Source of the DNA: Bradyrhizobium diversitatis
Lineage (GTDB): Bacteria > Pseudomonadota > Alphaproteobacteria > Rhizobiales > Xanthobacteraceae
Reading direction: 5' to 3'
Assembly (NCBI RefSeq): GCF_016031635.1
Contig: NZ_JACEGD010000015.1
Location: forward strand, 184,486-248,485
Length of the DNA: 64,000 nt
Shown: positions 33,002-41,503 of the stretch, one piece after another
Position numbering within the stretch: the stretch's first letter is position 1
Layout of the letters: every line of letters starts with the position of its first letter
The notes under the pieces: generated by a model
What the model was told of the DNA's origin: nothing
Databases searched by the model: none
Seen by the model: the letters and a program-made list of their open reading frames with translations, nothing else
Position numbers and translations under genes: made by a program

Positions 33002-34216
33002 ATGAGCAAATCATCAAAAGCAACAAGCCTCGAAATCCTTGCCTGCGATGCCGGGTGGAGAAACTATCATTTCGTCAAGCTGACGACCGAGGACGGCATC
33101 GTCGGCTGGAGCGAATTCGACGAGGGTTTCGGCTCGCCCGGCGTTGGGGCTGCCATCCAGCGCCTCTCCGCCCGTGTCATCGGGCAGAACGTCTTCCAGC
33201 ACGAGCGCGTCTTTGCCGAATTGTTCGCGGCGACGCGTCCCGCCGCCGGCGGCGTGGTGGCGCAAGCCCTCGGTGCGATCGAGAATGCGCTGCTCGATGC
33301 CAAGGCGAAGTCTCTCGGCGTCCCCTGCTACGAGCTGCTCGGCGGCAAGATCCGCGACCGTATCCGGGTCTACTGGTCGCATTGCGCCACATGGCGCATC
33401 AATCACCCATCCTGGTACAAGCCGCCGATCGAAAGTCTCGACGGCGTCAAGGCGATGGGGCGCGAGGTCCGCGAGAAGAAGTTCACCGCGCTCAAGACCA
33501 ACATCTTTTCCTATGACGACGGCAAGCCGACCGGCTGGCGTCCCGGCTTCGGCTCACCCTTCGCGCCCGAGATCAACGTCGACCGCAAGATCCTGCGCGA
33601 CCTGCATATGCATCTGGAGGCGATCCGCGACGGCGCGGGTCCTGACGTCGACATCCTGCTGGATTGCAACTTCAACGCCAAGACCGAAGGCTATCTGAAG
33701 ATCCTGCGCGCCATTGCCGACCTCGACATGTTCTGGGTCGAGATCGACAGCTTCAGTCCGGAAGCCCTCGGTTATATCCGAAGGCAGAGCCCGCACCCGA
33801 TCTCATCCTGCGAGACGCTGCTTTCCTTGCGGGAATTCCTGCCCTATTTCCACGAGCAGGCGATGGACGTCGCGATCATCGACACGCCCTGGAACGGCGT
33901 CTGGCAATCGATGAAGATCGCGAGCGCGGCGGAAGCCTTCGAGGTCAACGTCGCCCCGCACAATTTCTACGGTCATCTCTGCTCGATGATGAACGCACAT
34001 TTCTGTGCCGCGGTGCCGAACCTGCGCATCATGGAGATCGACATCGATCGTCTGTCCTGGGACCACGAGCTGTTCACGCATGCGCCGGAGATTCAGGACG
34101 GCCATCTGATCGTCCCGGACCGGCCCGGCTGGGGCACCGAGCCCAACGAGGACGCCTTGCGCGCGCACCCGCCGAAGACGAGCGGGGGGCTCCTCAATTA
34201 CGGCCGCAAGAGCTGA
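33002..34216 (+). CDS. Mandelate racemase/muconate lactonizing enzyme family protein
   Basis: 404-aa enolase-superfamily enzyme. The N-terminal capping domain (about residues 1-130) precedes a barrel domain with an LKTN segment, the metal ligands D in ILLDCN, E in FWVEID and E in SSCETL, and the C-terminal APHNFYGHL with a candidate catalytic histidine. Such enzymes abstract the alpha proton of a carboxylate, giving dehydration, racemisation or cycloisomerisation, mostly of sugar acids. GGGAG lies 5 nt upstream of the ATG at 33002. No sugar-acid genes are adjacent, so the substrate is open. Confidence 0.86.
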   Translation: MSKSSKATSLEILACDAGWRNYHFVKLTTEDGIVGWSEFDEGFGSPGVGAAIQRLSARVIGQNVFQHERVFAELFAATRPAAGGVVAQALGAIENALLDAKAKSLGVPCYELLGGKIRDRIRVYWSHCATWRINHPSWYKPPIESLDGVKAMGREVREKKFTALKTNIFSYDDGKPTGWRPGFGSPFAPEINVDRKILRDLHMHLEAIRDGAGPDVDILLDCNFNAKTEGYLKILRAIADLDMFWVEIDSFSPEALGYIRRQSPHPISSCETLLSLREFLPYFHEQAMDVAIIDTPWNGVWQSMKIASAAEAFEVNVAPHNFYGHLCSMMNAHFCAAVPNLRIMEIDIDRLSWDHELFTHAPEIQDGHLIVPDRPGWGTEPNEDALRAHPPKTSGGLLNYGRKS

Positions 34217-34219
34217 GAG

Positions 34220-34504
34220 CTACGGCGTCACGGGATTGACGGTCGGGGACGTCTTCGGCCCCGGCCGTGCCGGCTCGACCGGTGACTTCGGTTCGGTCGG
34301 AATTACGGCGGCGCCCGCGGCGCGCGCCGCTTCTCCCGTGGTCGCGTACATCGCGACATGGGCGGGCTGGGTCTTGGCGCGGCTCCACGGCCCGTGGTCG
34401 ACGATCAGCATTGCCGCAATCGTCACACCCGCCACGATCAGCGCGATCACACCGGGATGCCGAAGGGCGGTGGAAATGGAGTTTGCGAAACGACCACTCG
34501 TCAT
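34220..34504 (-). CDS. Small single-pass membrane protein (94 aa)
   Basis: Starts MTSGRFANSISTALRHPG, then one transmembrane segment VIALIVAGVTIAAMLIV near residues 19-35, then a Pro/Ala/Thr-rich tail that is probably periplasmic. Convergent with the enolase-superfamily gene (3 bp apart). The frame is open upstream to 34624 but that part is not hydrophobic or conserved looking. Function unknown. Confidence 0.55.
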   Translation of the reverse strand: MTSGRFANSISTALRHPGVIALIVAGVTIAAMLIVDHGPWSRAKTQPAHVAMYATTGEAARAAGAAVIPTEPKSPVEPARPGPKTSPTVNPVTP

Positions 34505-34679
34505 TGAAGGATCCGCTATTTTCCTGTCGCAGGTTAACTCGATCGCGCCCCACCTGGTTCCCCGCGCCCATGAAGCAAGTTCCAGGCCAGCACGTCCGAC
34601 CCTGCTGCGGCGGCCGAATCCCAACTAGAATCACGCCTCCGACCGCCGCGCCTTCAGCGCACGAACGCCGACCGCCGTT

Positions 34680-35657
34680 TCACTCACCCGGAGCGATTGC
34701 GTTGCTCGGCGTCGGCCGGTCTGTGATCTGCTGGCCGAACAGGCTGCCGATCAGCTCGACTGCAGCACGCGCCGTCCGTCCACGTTCATCCAGGAAGGGG
34801 TTGAGCTCGACGATATCGACCGATCCTACCAGGCCGGAATCATGCAACAGCTCCATGATCAGGTGCGCCTCGCGATAGGTGGCGCCACCCGGCACCGTGG
34901 TGCCGACGCCCGGCGCCACGCAGGGGTCGAGGAAATCGACGTCGAAGCTGACATGCAGCACGCCATTGCTCGCCTTGACCCGTTCGATGACGCGCCGGAT
35001 CATGACGGCGACGCCGAACTCGTCGATCTGGCGCATGTCGACGATCCTGATCCGACGCACGCGCATCAACTCCTTTTCGAGCCTGTCGATCGAACGCGCG
35101 CCGAACAGATCGAGCTTGTCCGGATCGATCGACGCGCGTGGATCGTCGCCGAGCAGACCATCGAGCCCGGGCTCGCCGCACAGGAATGCGGCTGACATGC
35201 CGTGCATGTTCGCGGTGATCGTCGTCTCCGGCGTGTTGTAGTCGGCATGGGCGTCGAGCCACAGCACGAAGAGTTCGCGTCCACGCTCCTGCCAGTGACG
35301 CGCCATCGCATTGACCGACCCCATCGACAGGGTGTGATCGCCGCCAAGGAAGATCGGCAGCGCACCTGATGTCGCGATCTCATAACCTCTGCGGCTCAGG
35401 ACTCGTGTCCAGCGCTGGATTTCGCGGTAGTGATTGGCATTTTCGGGCGGCGTGTCGGTGAGGTCCCGGACGTCGGCCACGGACAGATCGCCATGATCGA
35501 CCACCTCGAAATCGAGGCTTTCCAGCACCGTCGCAAGGCCTGCGGTGCGCAGCGCCGCGGGTCCCATCAAGGTGCCGCGCTGCGAAGCCCCCATGTCGAT
35601 GGGAGCACCGAGCAAGGCGATGCGCCGGGCTCGATCCGTCATGGTCCGGTCGGTCAC
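34680..35657 (-). CDS. rocF: Arginase
   Basis: 325-aa ureohydrolase. The binuclear manganese site is complete: GGDHTLSMG, DAHADYN, and SFDVDFLDP, with the substrate segment ELNPFLDERGRTA near the C terminus. It hydrolyses arginine to ornithine and urea, consistent with nitrogen recycling. ATG codons at 35657 and 35642 are both possible starts (MTDRTMTDRA). It is not in an obvious operon. Confidence 0.92.
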   Translation of the reverse strand: MTDRTMTDRARRIALLGAPIDMGASQRGTLMGPAALRTAGLATVLESLDFEVVDHGDLSVADVRDLTDTPPENANHYREIQRWTRVLSRRGYEIATSGALPIFLGGDHTLSMGSVNAMARHWQERGRELFVLWLDAHADYNTPETTITANMHGMSAAFLCGEPGLDGLLGDDPRASIDPDKLDLFGARSIDRLEKELMRVRRIRIVDMRQIDEFGVAVMIRRVIERVKASNGVLHVSFDVDFLDPCVAPGVGTTVPGGATYREAHLIMELLHDSGLVGSVDIVELNPFLDERGRTARAAVELIGSLFGQQITDRPTPSNAIAPGE

Positions 35658-35815
35658 GGCTGTCTCCTGACATCAGCAAGGTTGTCCCAGCCTAACAGAG
35701 ATTCGCACCCGTCGTTTCCCGGGGAGTTCGAGCGATCGGCAAATCATCCGGAACAAAATCCCGTGCGCTGAATTGCCCAACCAAGGCCGGCACCCGCCGT
35801 CAATCACGGCGCCTG

Positions 35816-35881
35816 TCGCGGATAGCCAAAGGTCGGCAGACCCGCTGTTCAAAACGAGCGCTCGCGCGGATAGCCAAAGGT
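35816..35881. repeat. 17-bp direct repeat upstream of the 86-aa gene
   Basis: CGCGGATAGCCAAAGGT at 35817-35833 and again at 35865-35881, 48 bp apart, in the leader of the gene that starts at 35917. Spacing near five helical turns could suit a regulator, but a simple duplication is equally likely. Confidence 0.5.
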
Positions 35882-35916
35882 GCCGGCTTCCATCATCACG
35901 CCCGGAGGTCGCGCCC

Positions 35917-36177
35917 TTGAGCACGGAGATACCGCAATCCACGTCCCAGCCCGGCATGGCCGAGCGTGCCATCGATACGGCCGCGGACGTCTCCCGTACC
36001 ATCGGTGAAGTCGCCGGAGGCTTGCACGCAGCCGTCGATCGTCTGACCTCCGCAGTCGAGGAATCGCGCAAGCCCGGCGGGGCACTCGCGACGGTCGCAG
36101 CGGTCACCCGCGAAGCGCCGCTTGCCAGCCTGTTCGTTGCGTTCCTCTTTGGCATGGCGGTGGCGCGCCGGCGGTAG
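35917..36177 (+). CDS. Small protein with C-terminal membrane segment (86 aa, TTG start)
   Basis: Helical amphipathic body (ERAIDTAADVSRTIGEVAGGLHAAVDRLTSAVEES) followed by a hydrophobic C terminus ASLFVAFLFGMAVARRR, resembling the C-tail-anchored DUF883/ElaB-like or YqjD-like proteins. The TTG start at 35917 is supported by GGAGG with 8-nt spacing; the in-frame ATG at 35773 has no ribosome site and would translate through the direct repeats. Function unknown. Confidence 0.6.
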   Translation: MSTEIPQSTSQPGMAERAIDTAADVSRTIGEVAGGLHAAVDRLTSAVEESRKPGGALATVAAVTREAPLASLFVAFLFGMAVARRR

Positions 36178-36192
36178 AAGCGAAGCCCCCGC

Positions 36193-36657
36193 TCAGGCAG
36201 CGCTAGCAGCCTCGTGCCCAGTCGCGAGGAACTGCCGATCGAATGCTTCTGCCGGCATCGGACGGCCGAAGAAATATCCCTGGCCTTCCTCGCATCCCAT
36301 GCTGACCAGGAAGTCGGCAGTTGCCTTGTCCTCGATGCCTTCAGCCACGACTGTCAGACCGAGCTGCTTGCTGAGACCGATTGTCGAGCCGATGATTGCA
36401 GCATCGTCGGAATTCGCGAGAAGACCAAATACGAACGACCGGTCGATCTTGAGCCCGTCGAGCGGAAACGTCTTGAGATAGCTCAGGCTCGCATAGCCGG
36501 TGCCGAAATCACGACGGTTATCGCCTGAGCGACGGCCTATCGCTGACATCAGCCGGAGCCGGTGTGCGGTTCTTCTTTCCGTGCGATCTCCAGGCGGATC
36601 TCGGGGTGGCTGTCCCCTTGAGCTACCGGGCGCCGGACAACGAGCGCCGCAGCCCAC
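36193..36657 (-). pseudogene. Decayed EAL-domain (c-di-GMP phosphodiesterase) gene remnant
   Basis: The C-terminal half of an EAL domain is clear (DFGTGYASLSYLKTFPLDGLKIDRSFV, VVAEGIED, FFGRPMPAEAFD). The N-terminal part with the EAL motif is absent in frame; degraded EAL-like sequence appears in other minus-strand frames up to about 36840 (AALVVRRPVAQGDS resembling the usual LVRWRHP-x-x-G segment). Thus it looks frameshifted and truncated and should not hydrolyse c-di-GMP. A fragment translated as part of a split protein is possible but unlikely. Confidence 0.7.
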
Positions 36658-36873
36658 GCTTCCTCTTCACACTTTCGAGCACGATCCGGGTCTGCCCCGA
36701 GCGCGGCAGGGCCTACTGTCTCTAGCTGTCCTTCCGTCGATCGAGCCGGCATGCGGCCCTTTTGCGGCCACGTCACAGACTTGCCTAAATTTAATCCCGT
36801 AACCTGCTCACGATCACTCGACCGGGAGTTCCCGATCACCATGTTCAGTCAAAGGTGATTTTGAGACAGAACC

Positions 36874-37704
36874 ATGAGGAAGGTGTTTGCGATCCTGGCT
36901 TTGCTCTGCGTCCTCGGTGTCGGGCAGTATTTTGTCGTCAGCCAGTTCGCAATCCGCCATGAGACCCTGACCCTATTCGACGCCTCCCGCCAGCGGCCGA
37001 TCTCGGTGGAGATTGCCGTGCGGCGCGACGCTGAGACCAAGGCCAATCTCGGGCTGTGGAAGCTCCCGCTCGCCATCATCAGTAACGGCAATACCGTCAA
37101 GGCCACCGAATATTCCTTCCTCGCCAATGTCCTCGCCGCACGAGGCTATCTGGTCGCCAGCATCCAGCAGGACTTGCCGAGCGATCCGCCGCTGATGACC
37201 CGTGTCGGTCAGCCATATGTCGGCCGGCGTGAAGTCTACATCCGCTGCGAAGCCAACATTCTCTTCGTATTAGGCGAACTGAAGAAGCGGCAGGAGAACG
37301 TCGGATACGACCATATCACCCTCGTCGGCCACTCCAACGGCGGCGATGTCTCCATGTACGTCGCCCATCAGCACCCGGAGCTGGTGTCGAAGGTGATCAC
37401 GCTCGACAATCTGCGGGTGCCTTTCGTGCTCAGCGACCACATGAAGATCCTATCGTTTCGATCGAAGGACCCGCGTTTCGTGACAGATCCCGGCGTGCTG
37501 CCGTCCCCGGAAGAGGCCAAGGCACGCGGCATCGATATCGTCCACACCGGCGCGCAGCACACCGAGATGAGCGATCGCGGTCCGAACTCGGTCAAGGAGA
37601 AGATCCAGGAGACGCTCGACCGCTTCCTGCGTGACAGCGCCAGCAGCGCGCTTGCACCGGCGGATACGAAGAGCCCAATGATCATGAACCCAGGCGACTA
37701 TTAG
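36874..37704 (+). CDS. Membrane-anchored or exported alpha/beta hydrolase
   Basis: 276-aa protein with an N-terminal hydrophobic segment (VFAILALLCVLGVGQYFVVS) acting as signal or anchor, followed by an alpha/beta hydrolase domain with the nucleophile elbow VGHSNGG near residue 155 and a late histidine in TGAQHTEM. Similar proteins are annotated as lipases, esterases or dienelactone hydrolase-like proteins. No operon partners. The EAL remnant lies just upstream on the other strand. Confidence 0.75.
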   Translation: MRKVFAILALLCVLGVGQYFVVSQFAIRHETLTLFDASRQRPISVEIAVRRDAETKANLGLWKLPLAIISNGNTVKATEYSFLANVLAARGYLVASIQQDLPSDPPLMTRVGQPYVGRREVYIRCEANILFVLGELKKRQENVGYDHITLVGHSNGGDVSMYVAHQHPELVSKVITLDNLRVPFVLSDHMKILSFRSKDPRFVTDPGVLPSPEEAKARGIDIVHTGAQHTEMSDRGPNSVKEKIQETLDRFLRDSASSALAPADTKSPMIMNPGDY

Positions 37705-37995
37705 CCGGGAATGCTTTGCGGCAGATCAAAGGCAGCTGCAAAGCGGCACGATAGAAGAGCCATATGGCCTCGGAGAGACACGTGTCGCACTATACCGAAA
37801 CTCTTGATACGAAAAGCCTTCATACGAAAGGCCTTGGCATGCCCGCGGCAAGAATGCCGTCATTCCTACGGCATCTCTATCGTTCGACCCGCAAGCTGCT
37901 GCGGTCGATCATCGCCCGAATTGACCTCTCGCAGTTTCCAGGATCATGCTGCGGATGAGCGCGGCGACCGCGTGCGAACGCAGAAAGATTGCCCT

Positions 37996-38313
37996 ATGTC
38001 TCTGCATGTGAGACGGATTTGCCTGCTGCTTGGCGTAATCTCTGGCGTCGGCACGTCGTCCGCCCTCGCAGCTGACGCGGATCACGGCGCCGATCTCGCC
38101 AAGCGCTGGTGCGCGAGTTGCCATGTCGTGGCGAACGGGCAAACCCAGGCGAGCGCCGACGTTCCCTCCTTTGCATCCGTTGCGCGCAGGCCAGACTTCA
38201 GCCCGGAAAGGCTCGCCTTCTTCCTGCTCGATCCGCACCCGAAGATGCCGAATTTTCCCTTGAGCCGGAGCGAAGCCGCCGATATCGCGGCCTATATCTC
38301 ATCGCTGCGTTAG
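37996..38313 (+). CDS. Class I c-type cytochrome, small periplasmic
   Basis: 105-aa protein with signal peptide (about residues 1-25, ending SSALA), a single haem motif CASCH, and a C-terminal methionine ligand in the KMPNFPLS segment. It ends with the usual helix EAADIAAYISSL. A soluble electron carrier or a subunit partner of a dehydrogenase; no partner genes are adjacent. The ATG at 37996 is taken because the preceding in-frame sequence is not signal-like. Confidence 0.85.
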   Translation: MSLHVRRICLLLGVISGVGTSSALAADADHGADLAKRWCASCHVVANGQTQASADVPSFASVARRPDFSPERLAFFLLDPHPKMPNFPLSRSEAADIAAYISSLR

Positions 38314-38348
38314 CAGCCGCGGACGATCCCGACCCGATGCAAACGCAA

Positions 38349-38373
38349 ATCCCTGCCGGAGGCCGGCAGGGAT
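38349..38373. terminator. Stable hairpin downstream of the cytochrome c gene
   Basis: ATCCCTGCCGG (38349-38359), AGG loop, CCGGCAGGGAT (38363-38373). An 11-bp perfect stem without a clear U-run; a weak terminator or transcript-stabilising structure. Confidence 0.45.
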
Positions 38374-38502
38374 CAGCAGAAAGGATGACGGACGGCGAAT
38401 GAGGTCATTCGGTGGCCCATCATGGACCTGCGCCTGTATCGAAGCGCGGATCTCCACGCCGCACAAGGTCAATTTGTGGGCACCCTGTGCACACACCGAG
38501 AA

Positions 38503-38844
38503 TCAGGACTTGCCCTTGCCTTGTTGCATGAGAGTGCCGGTCATCTCGCGCATGTGATCTCCGGCGCTGGTGAACTGACTGCGCAGGAAATCCGACTGGA
38601 TTCGCATCGCTTCCTGGAGATCGGTGGCATGCACCAGCTTGCGTGCATGCTCGAACGCCGACTTCATGTTCTGTTCGGTGAAAGCCAGCGCCTGCTTCGA
38701 CACCTCCGTCCCCGCGCCCGGAACGGACGACATCGACTTGGTGGCGGCGTCAAAAAACATGCCGAATGCTTTTTCCGCCTGGTCAATCGTCTTCTCAGCC
38801 AGGTCGCGCAGTTCGGCCGGAACTTCGAGCTTCGGTTCGATCAT
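38503..38844 (-). CDS. Phasin family protein
   Basis: 113-aa helical protein (IEPKLEVPAELRDLAEKTIDQAEKAF, then EVSKQALAFTEQNMKSAFEHARKLVHATDLQEAMRIQSDFLRSQF) typical of the phasin family, which coats polyhydroxybutyrate granules in rhizobia. AGGGAGGAG precedes the ATG. Implies that the organism stores PHB; it stands alone here. Confidence 0.9.
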   Translation of the reverse strand: MIEPKLEVPAELRDLAEKTIDQAEKAFGMFFDAATKSMSSVPGAGTEVSKQALAFTEQNMKSAFEHARKLVHATDLQEAMRIQSDFLRSQFTSAGDHMREMTGTLMQQGKGKS

Positions 38845-38976
38845 GGTCGCACTCCTCCCTTTTCTTCAACTGAATACCACACTTGCCCGACCGCCTTCCA
38901 GCGGCCAGCCTAGCGGGAACGACGCCGGGGCGGCGGCCCAGGCAGAAAAATGAAGGAAACGGCGCAGGGCCGGACT

Positions 38977-39162
38977 TTAGGACAAGGGGTGCTCGGGAAA
39001 AGCTTCTTCCGTGGCGAGATCTTCGACCAGCTTGATCACTTCGAAACGCTGTCGAGGCGCGAGCTTCAGGAACGCGCGGAGAAGGCGCAGACTTTCGACA
39101 GTGCTGCTTGCAGGCACACCGAGCTTGAGATGCAACTCAGCCGCGAAATCGAGGTTTTTCAT
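38977..39162 (-). CDS. Small hypothetical protein (61 aa)
   Basis: MKNLDFAAELHLKLGVPASS followed by a helical segment LRLLRAFLKLAPRQRFEVIKLVEDLATEEAF. The start at 39162 has AGGTGCGAG just upstream; the frame extends to 39228 with a less convincing cysteine-containing head. No known domain; possibly a small regulatory protein. Confidence 0.55.
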   Translation of the reverse strand: MKNLDFAAELHLKLGVPASSTVESLRLLRAFLKLAPRQRFEVIKLVEDLATEEAFPEHPLS

Positions 39163-39789
39163 CTCGCACCTATGACAAGCACCGGCCTTCGTGATCCGCT
39201 CAAGAACCGAACGCCGCACCAGAACCAATCGCGACGAAGCCTCGGCCGCGGGCCGCCGAGTTCACACACTGAACTGCATCCGAACAATGGCCTCAACCGC
39301 TCGGTTGTAACTATGCCAAGGAACAACCCATCCGGCAAGCCCAACCGTGGGTGTAGCGACGCTTCGTCTGCATCGCATCACCGCGATTTCCGGATAACAG
39401 GAATATCGACCGCCGTCACCCACCTGCGTCAAGAAGTTGCATCAATCACGCACACAGCCCTGATCGCGATCAATCCGCACAACGTTTCAGCTTGTTTCCG
39501 ATGTGAATGCACATCCGGCGCACGAATTGGCCGATGCTTCAGCACGCACACGTAATTGTTGAGCCCGACTTCGGCGGTTGTATCGCCGGCGCGAGAGGTC
39601 GATCTTGCAGCCGGTCCTGGTCTTGACGCCACAGTTCGCAGCCGGAACCGTCGGTCCGGGTGCAACTCCGCCGTGAACCGCCGTCCGCGAGCGAGCGACC
39701 AAGCCGTTGCGGCACGGCCACGCAGATACGGGCGCCATGGCTGGAAGACTCTTCGATTTGGGCGCGCGTCAGCACCAAAGGACAACGGC
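39163..39789. other. 0.6-kb stretch without a confident gene
   Basis: Both strands have open frames here, but their translations are arginine-rich and lack family features or good ribosome sites. No tRNA-like, repeat or strong promoter structure was seen. Confidence 0.5.
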
Positions 39790-40146
39790 ATGCTTTCTCG
39801 CTGCGATCTCATCAAGGGCACCGCGGTCGCGCTTCTCACCCTCTCGATACAAGGCGCATGGGCGCAGGAGACCAGGATGAACCTGTTCAAGATCGTCACC
39901 ATCAAGGACGAAATCGTCGTCGGATTGTCGCAAGAGGAGCTTCAGGCGCTCGGCGGCAATGATGCGAGCGCCGTTGCACACGCGCTAGCACAGAAGGGCG
40001 ACCTCACTGTCTGGCAATACAACGTGCATCGAGGCCCGAACGGCGAACTGCAGCAGGCGCCGACCGCCAAGATCGGGCTGCTGGCCCATGCCTCGCTGCG
40101 CGTCGAGCCCTACACCACGCCCTACCAGATCGTCCCTCACCCCTAA
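39790..40146 (+). CDS. Exported hypothetical protein (118 aa)
   Basis: N-terminal signal peptide (MLSRCDLIKGTAVALLTLSI, cleavage near GAWAQ), then a short soluble domain NLFKIVTIKDEIVVGLSQEELQALGG and DLTVWQYNVHRGPNGELQQAP. The start at 39790 gives the signal peptide; the frame is open upstream with non-coding-like sequence. No domain recognised. Confidence 0.65.
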   Translation: MLSRCDLIKGTAVALLTLSIQGAWAQETRMNLFKIVTIKDEIVVGLSQEELQALGGNDASAVAHALAQKGDLTVWQYNVHRGPNGELQQAPTAKIGLLAHASLRVEPYTTPYQIVPHP

Positions 40147-40191
40147 GCAATGGGTGGGACGCCGGCGGCCGCGACCACCGGCGCTCCACAA

Positions 40192-40767
40192 TCATCCACG
40201 CCGGTCCCCGCGCGCCGTTCCCGTCTCCGTCGCGAAGCCGTAGATCAGCGCCAGCCGGTCCAAACATTCACGAAAACGCCGCGCAAAGTAATCGTTCCAG
40301 CGTTGCGTGCGGACGGCGCGACGCTGCCCAACCTGATCCATGGTCAGACCCAGCACCAGCACGTCGTGCACCAGCGCGGCGCCGTCGGTGCCGAGCTCTC
40401 GTTCAGCCCGGTTGAGCCGTAGCACCGCCTGGCGCTGGCTCTCGGTGACGGGCTCGCGCGTGCCCGTCCCATCGACATATTCGCGCGTCGTATCCACCGC
40501 CTGAGGGCCCCGCTCCGCCCGCTCCCAATCGTTCTGGAAGGCGCGCCCGCCGCGGTATTGCGCCTCGTCGATCTGGTGGTGTGCGTGCAGCCGGCCGAGC
40601 GGATCGTTGCGGATTGAGCGGATGGCCAGGATCTTCTCGCCTGAATCGAGCGCGAGCGGATTGTCGACCTCCACCTCCGCCACCTCGGCATTGAACGGCA
40701 CCTCACGCGACCGCCGGTCGTAGATCTGCGCCAATTTGTAGGACCTGTTACGTCGGGCACGAGCCAC
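40192..40767 (-). CDS. DUF6456-like hypothetical protein
   Basis: 191-aa basic protein. The pattern LHAHHQIDEAQYRGGRAFQNDWERAE, a loop, LGTDGAALVHDVLVLG and then RRFRECLDRLALIYG recalls the DUF6456 domain of alphaproteobacterial regulators and phage-related proteins, where an ID-x-x-Q-x-x-AG-x-x-F core and a terminal L-x-RLA-x-hYG are typical. No DNA-binding domain is fused here. It follows the GcrA-like gene by 46 bp on the same strand and is probably co-transcribed with it. Confidence 0.6.
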   Translation of the reverse strand: MARARRNRSYKLAQIYDRRSREVPFNAEVAEVEVDNPLALDSGEKILAIRSIRNDPLGRLHAHHQIDEAQYRGGRAFQNDWERAERGPQAVDTTREYVDGTGTREPVTESQRQAVLRLNRAERELGTDGAALVHDVLVLGLTMDQVGQRRAVRTQRWNDYFARRFRECLDRLALIYGFATETGTARGDRRG

Positions 40768-40813
40768 TCGGGTACTCCTTGCAAGTCTGACGATTGAACG
40801 GACGGCTGCCGCT

Positions 40814-41347
40814 TCAGGCGGCCGAGACCAGCTTCAGCACGACGGGGCCTGCGGCACGGGCTAGCGCAGCCTCGGAACGGCGCGCCAGGCGGGCATGCGG
40901 CGCGCAGTAGCTGGAGCCCGGCTGGCGCGGGTGGCCGCAGAAGGTGATCTCTTCACCGTCCTTGTCGCCGCCATAGGGATAGCGGCAGTCGTCCGGCTCG
41001 AGTTCGACCAATTGGATCAGGCGCGGCTGGATGCCGACACAGCGCAACTTCACCCGCGCCGCAGGCTTCATGGCGGACTTCGGCGGCAGATTGAGGCTCG
41101 GCCACCCCACCCGGCGCGGAGAAAGCAGGCTGGGTTCACCCGGCAAGGGCGGCGCGAGCGCCGGGCTCGTCATCCATTGCGGCACGATGAGCCCGAGCCG
41201 CTTGGCGCGGCCAGCCACCGCGCTGCGCGTATAAGCCGTTCCAAACCTTGCGTTTATTTGTCTTCCGATCTCCGCATAAGACATGCCTTTGTGAAAATAG
41301 TCGCGAAGCGCGTCGGAGTGCTCCGACGGCCAATGGCCCGGTTCCAT
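40814..41347 (-). CDS. GcrA-like cell cycle regulator
   Basis: 177-aa protein. The N-terminal helix-turn-helix (PSEHSDALRDYFHKGMSYAEIGRQINARF, SAVAGRAKRLGL) and the C-terminal motif CRYPYGG ... FCGHPRQPGSSYCAPHARLA match GcrA, which binds sigma70-RNA polymerase and acts at promoters with CcrM-methylated GANTC. It diverges from canonical GcrA in the middle and sits in an island with an S24 repressor, so it may be a phage-derived or accessory paralogue rather than the chromosomal cell-cycle regulator. A candidate repressor operator lies in its promoter. Confidence 0.8.
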   Translation of the reverse strand: MEPGHWPSEHSDALRDYFHKGMSYAEIGRQINARFGTAYTRSAVAGRAKRLGLIVPQWMTSPALAPPLPGEPSLLSPRRVGWPSLNLPPKSAMKPAARVKLRCVGIQPRLIQLVELEPDDCRYPYGGDKDGEEITFCGHPRQPGSSYCAPHARLARRSEAALARAAGPVVLKLVSAA

Positions 41348-41393
41348 GCTGATGTCCCGTGATGCGCCTCCACCCGAGGAGGCGGGACGTACA

Positions 41394-41419
41394 TTCCGTT
41401 ATTCCGAATACAGAGTCAA
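41394..41419 (-). promoter_or_regulatory. Operator and -35 element upstream of the GcrA-like gene
   Basis: TTCCGTTATTCCGAA (41394-41408) fits the 5-5-5 palindrome of the other two sites with one arm mismatch. On the minus strand TTGACT (41419-41414) precedes it by 5 bp as a -35 box for the leftward GcrA-like gene, putting the operator inside the promoter. Confidence 0.5.
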
Positions 41420-41441
41420 GTCGTATTTCTGATATTCATAA

Positions 41442-41470
41442 TTGCATCAATTCCGAATTTCGGATTACAA
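41442..41470 (+). promoter_or_regulatory. Promoter with operator for the S24 repressor gene
   Basis: TTGCAT (41442-41447), 17 bp, TTACAA (41465-41470), with the palindrome TTCCGAATTTCGGAT (41451-41465) beginning 3 bp after the -35 box. The same phasing is seen at 42154-42182, indicating autoregulation by the adjacent repressor. Confidence 0.65.
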
Positions 41471-41503
41471 GAGGCGAGACGGCGCGCAATCGAGGGAATC
41501 ACC

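Noticed and set aside
37764..37958. 64-aa plus-strand frame before the cytochrome gene
   Set aside because: Weak ribosome site and no recognisable features; contains a local tandem repeat (ATACGAAARGCCTT twice), so it is probably non-coding leader.
38950..39555. 201-aa plus-strand frame
   Set aside because: Overlaps a more convincing small minus-strand gene and has no family-like pattern.
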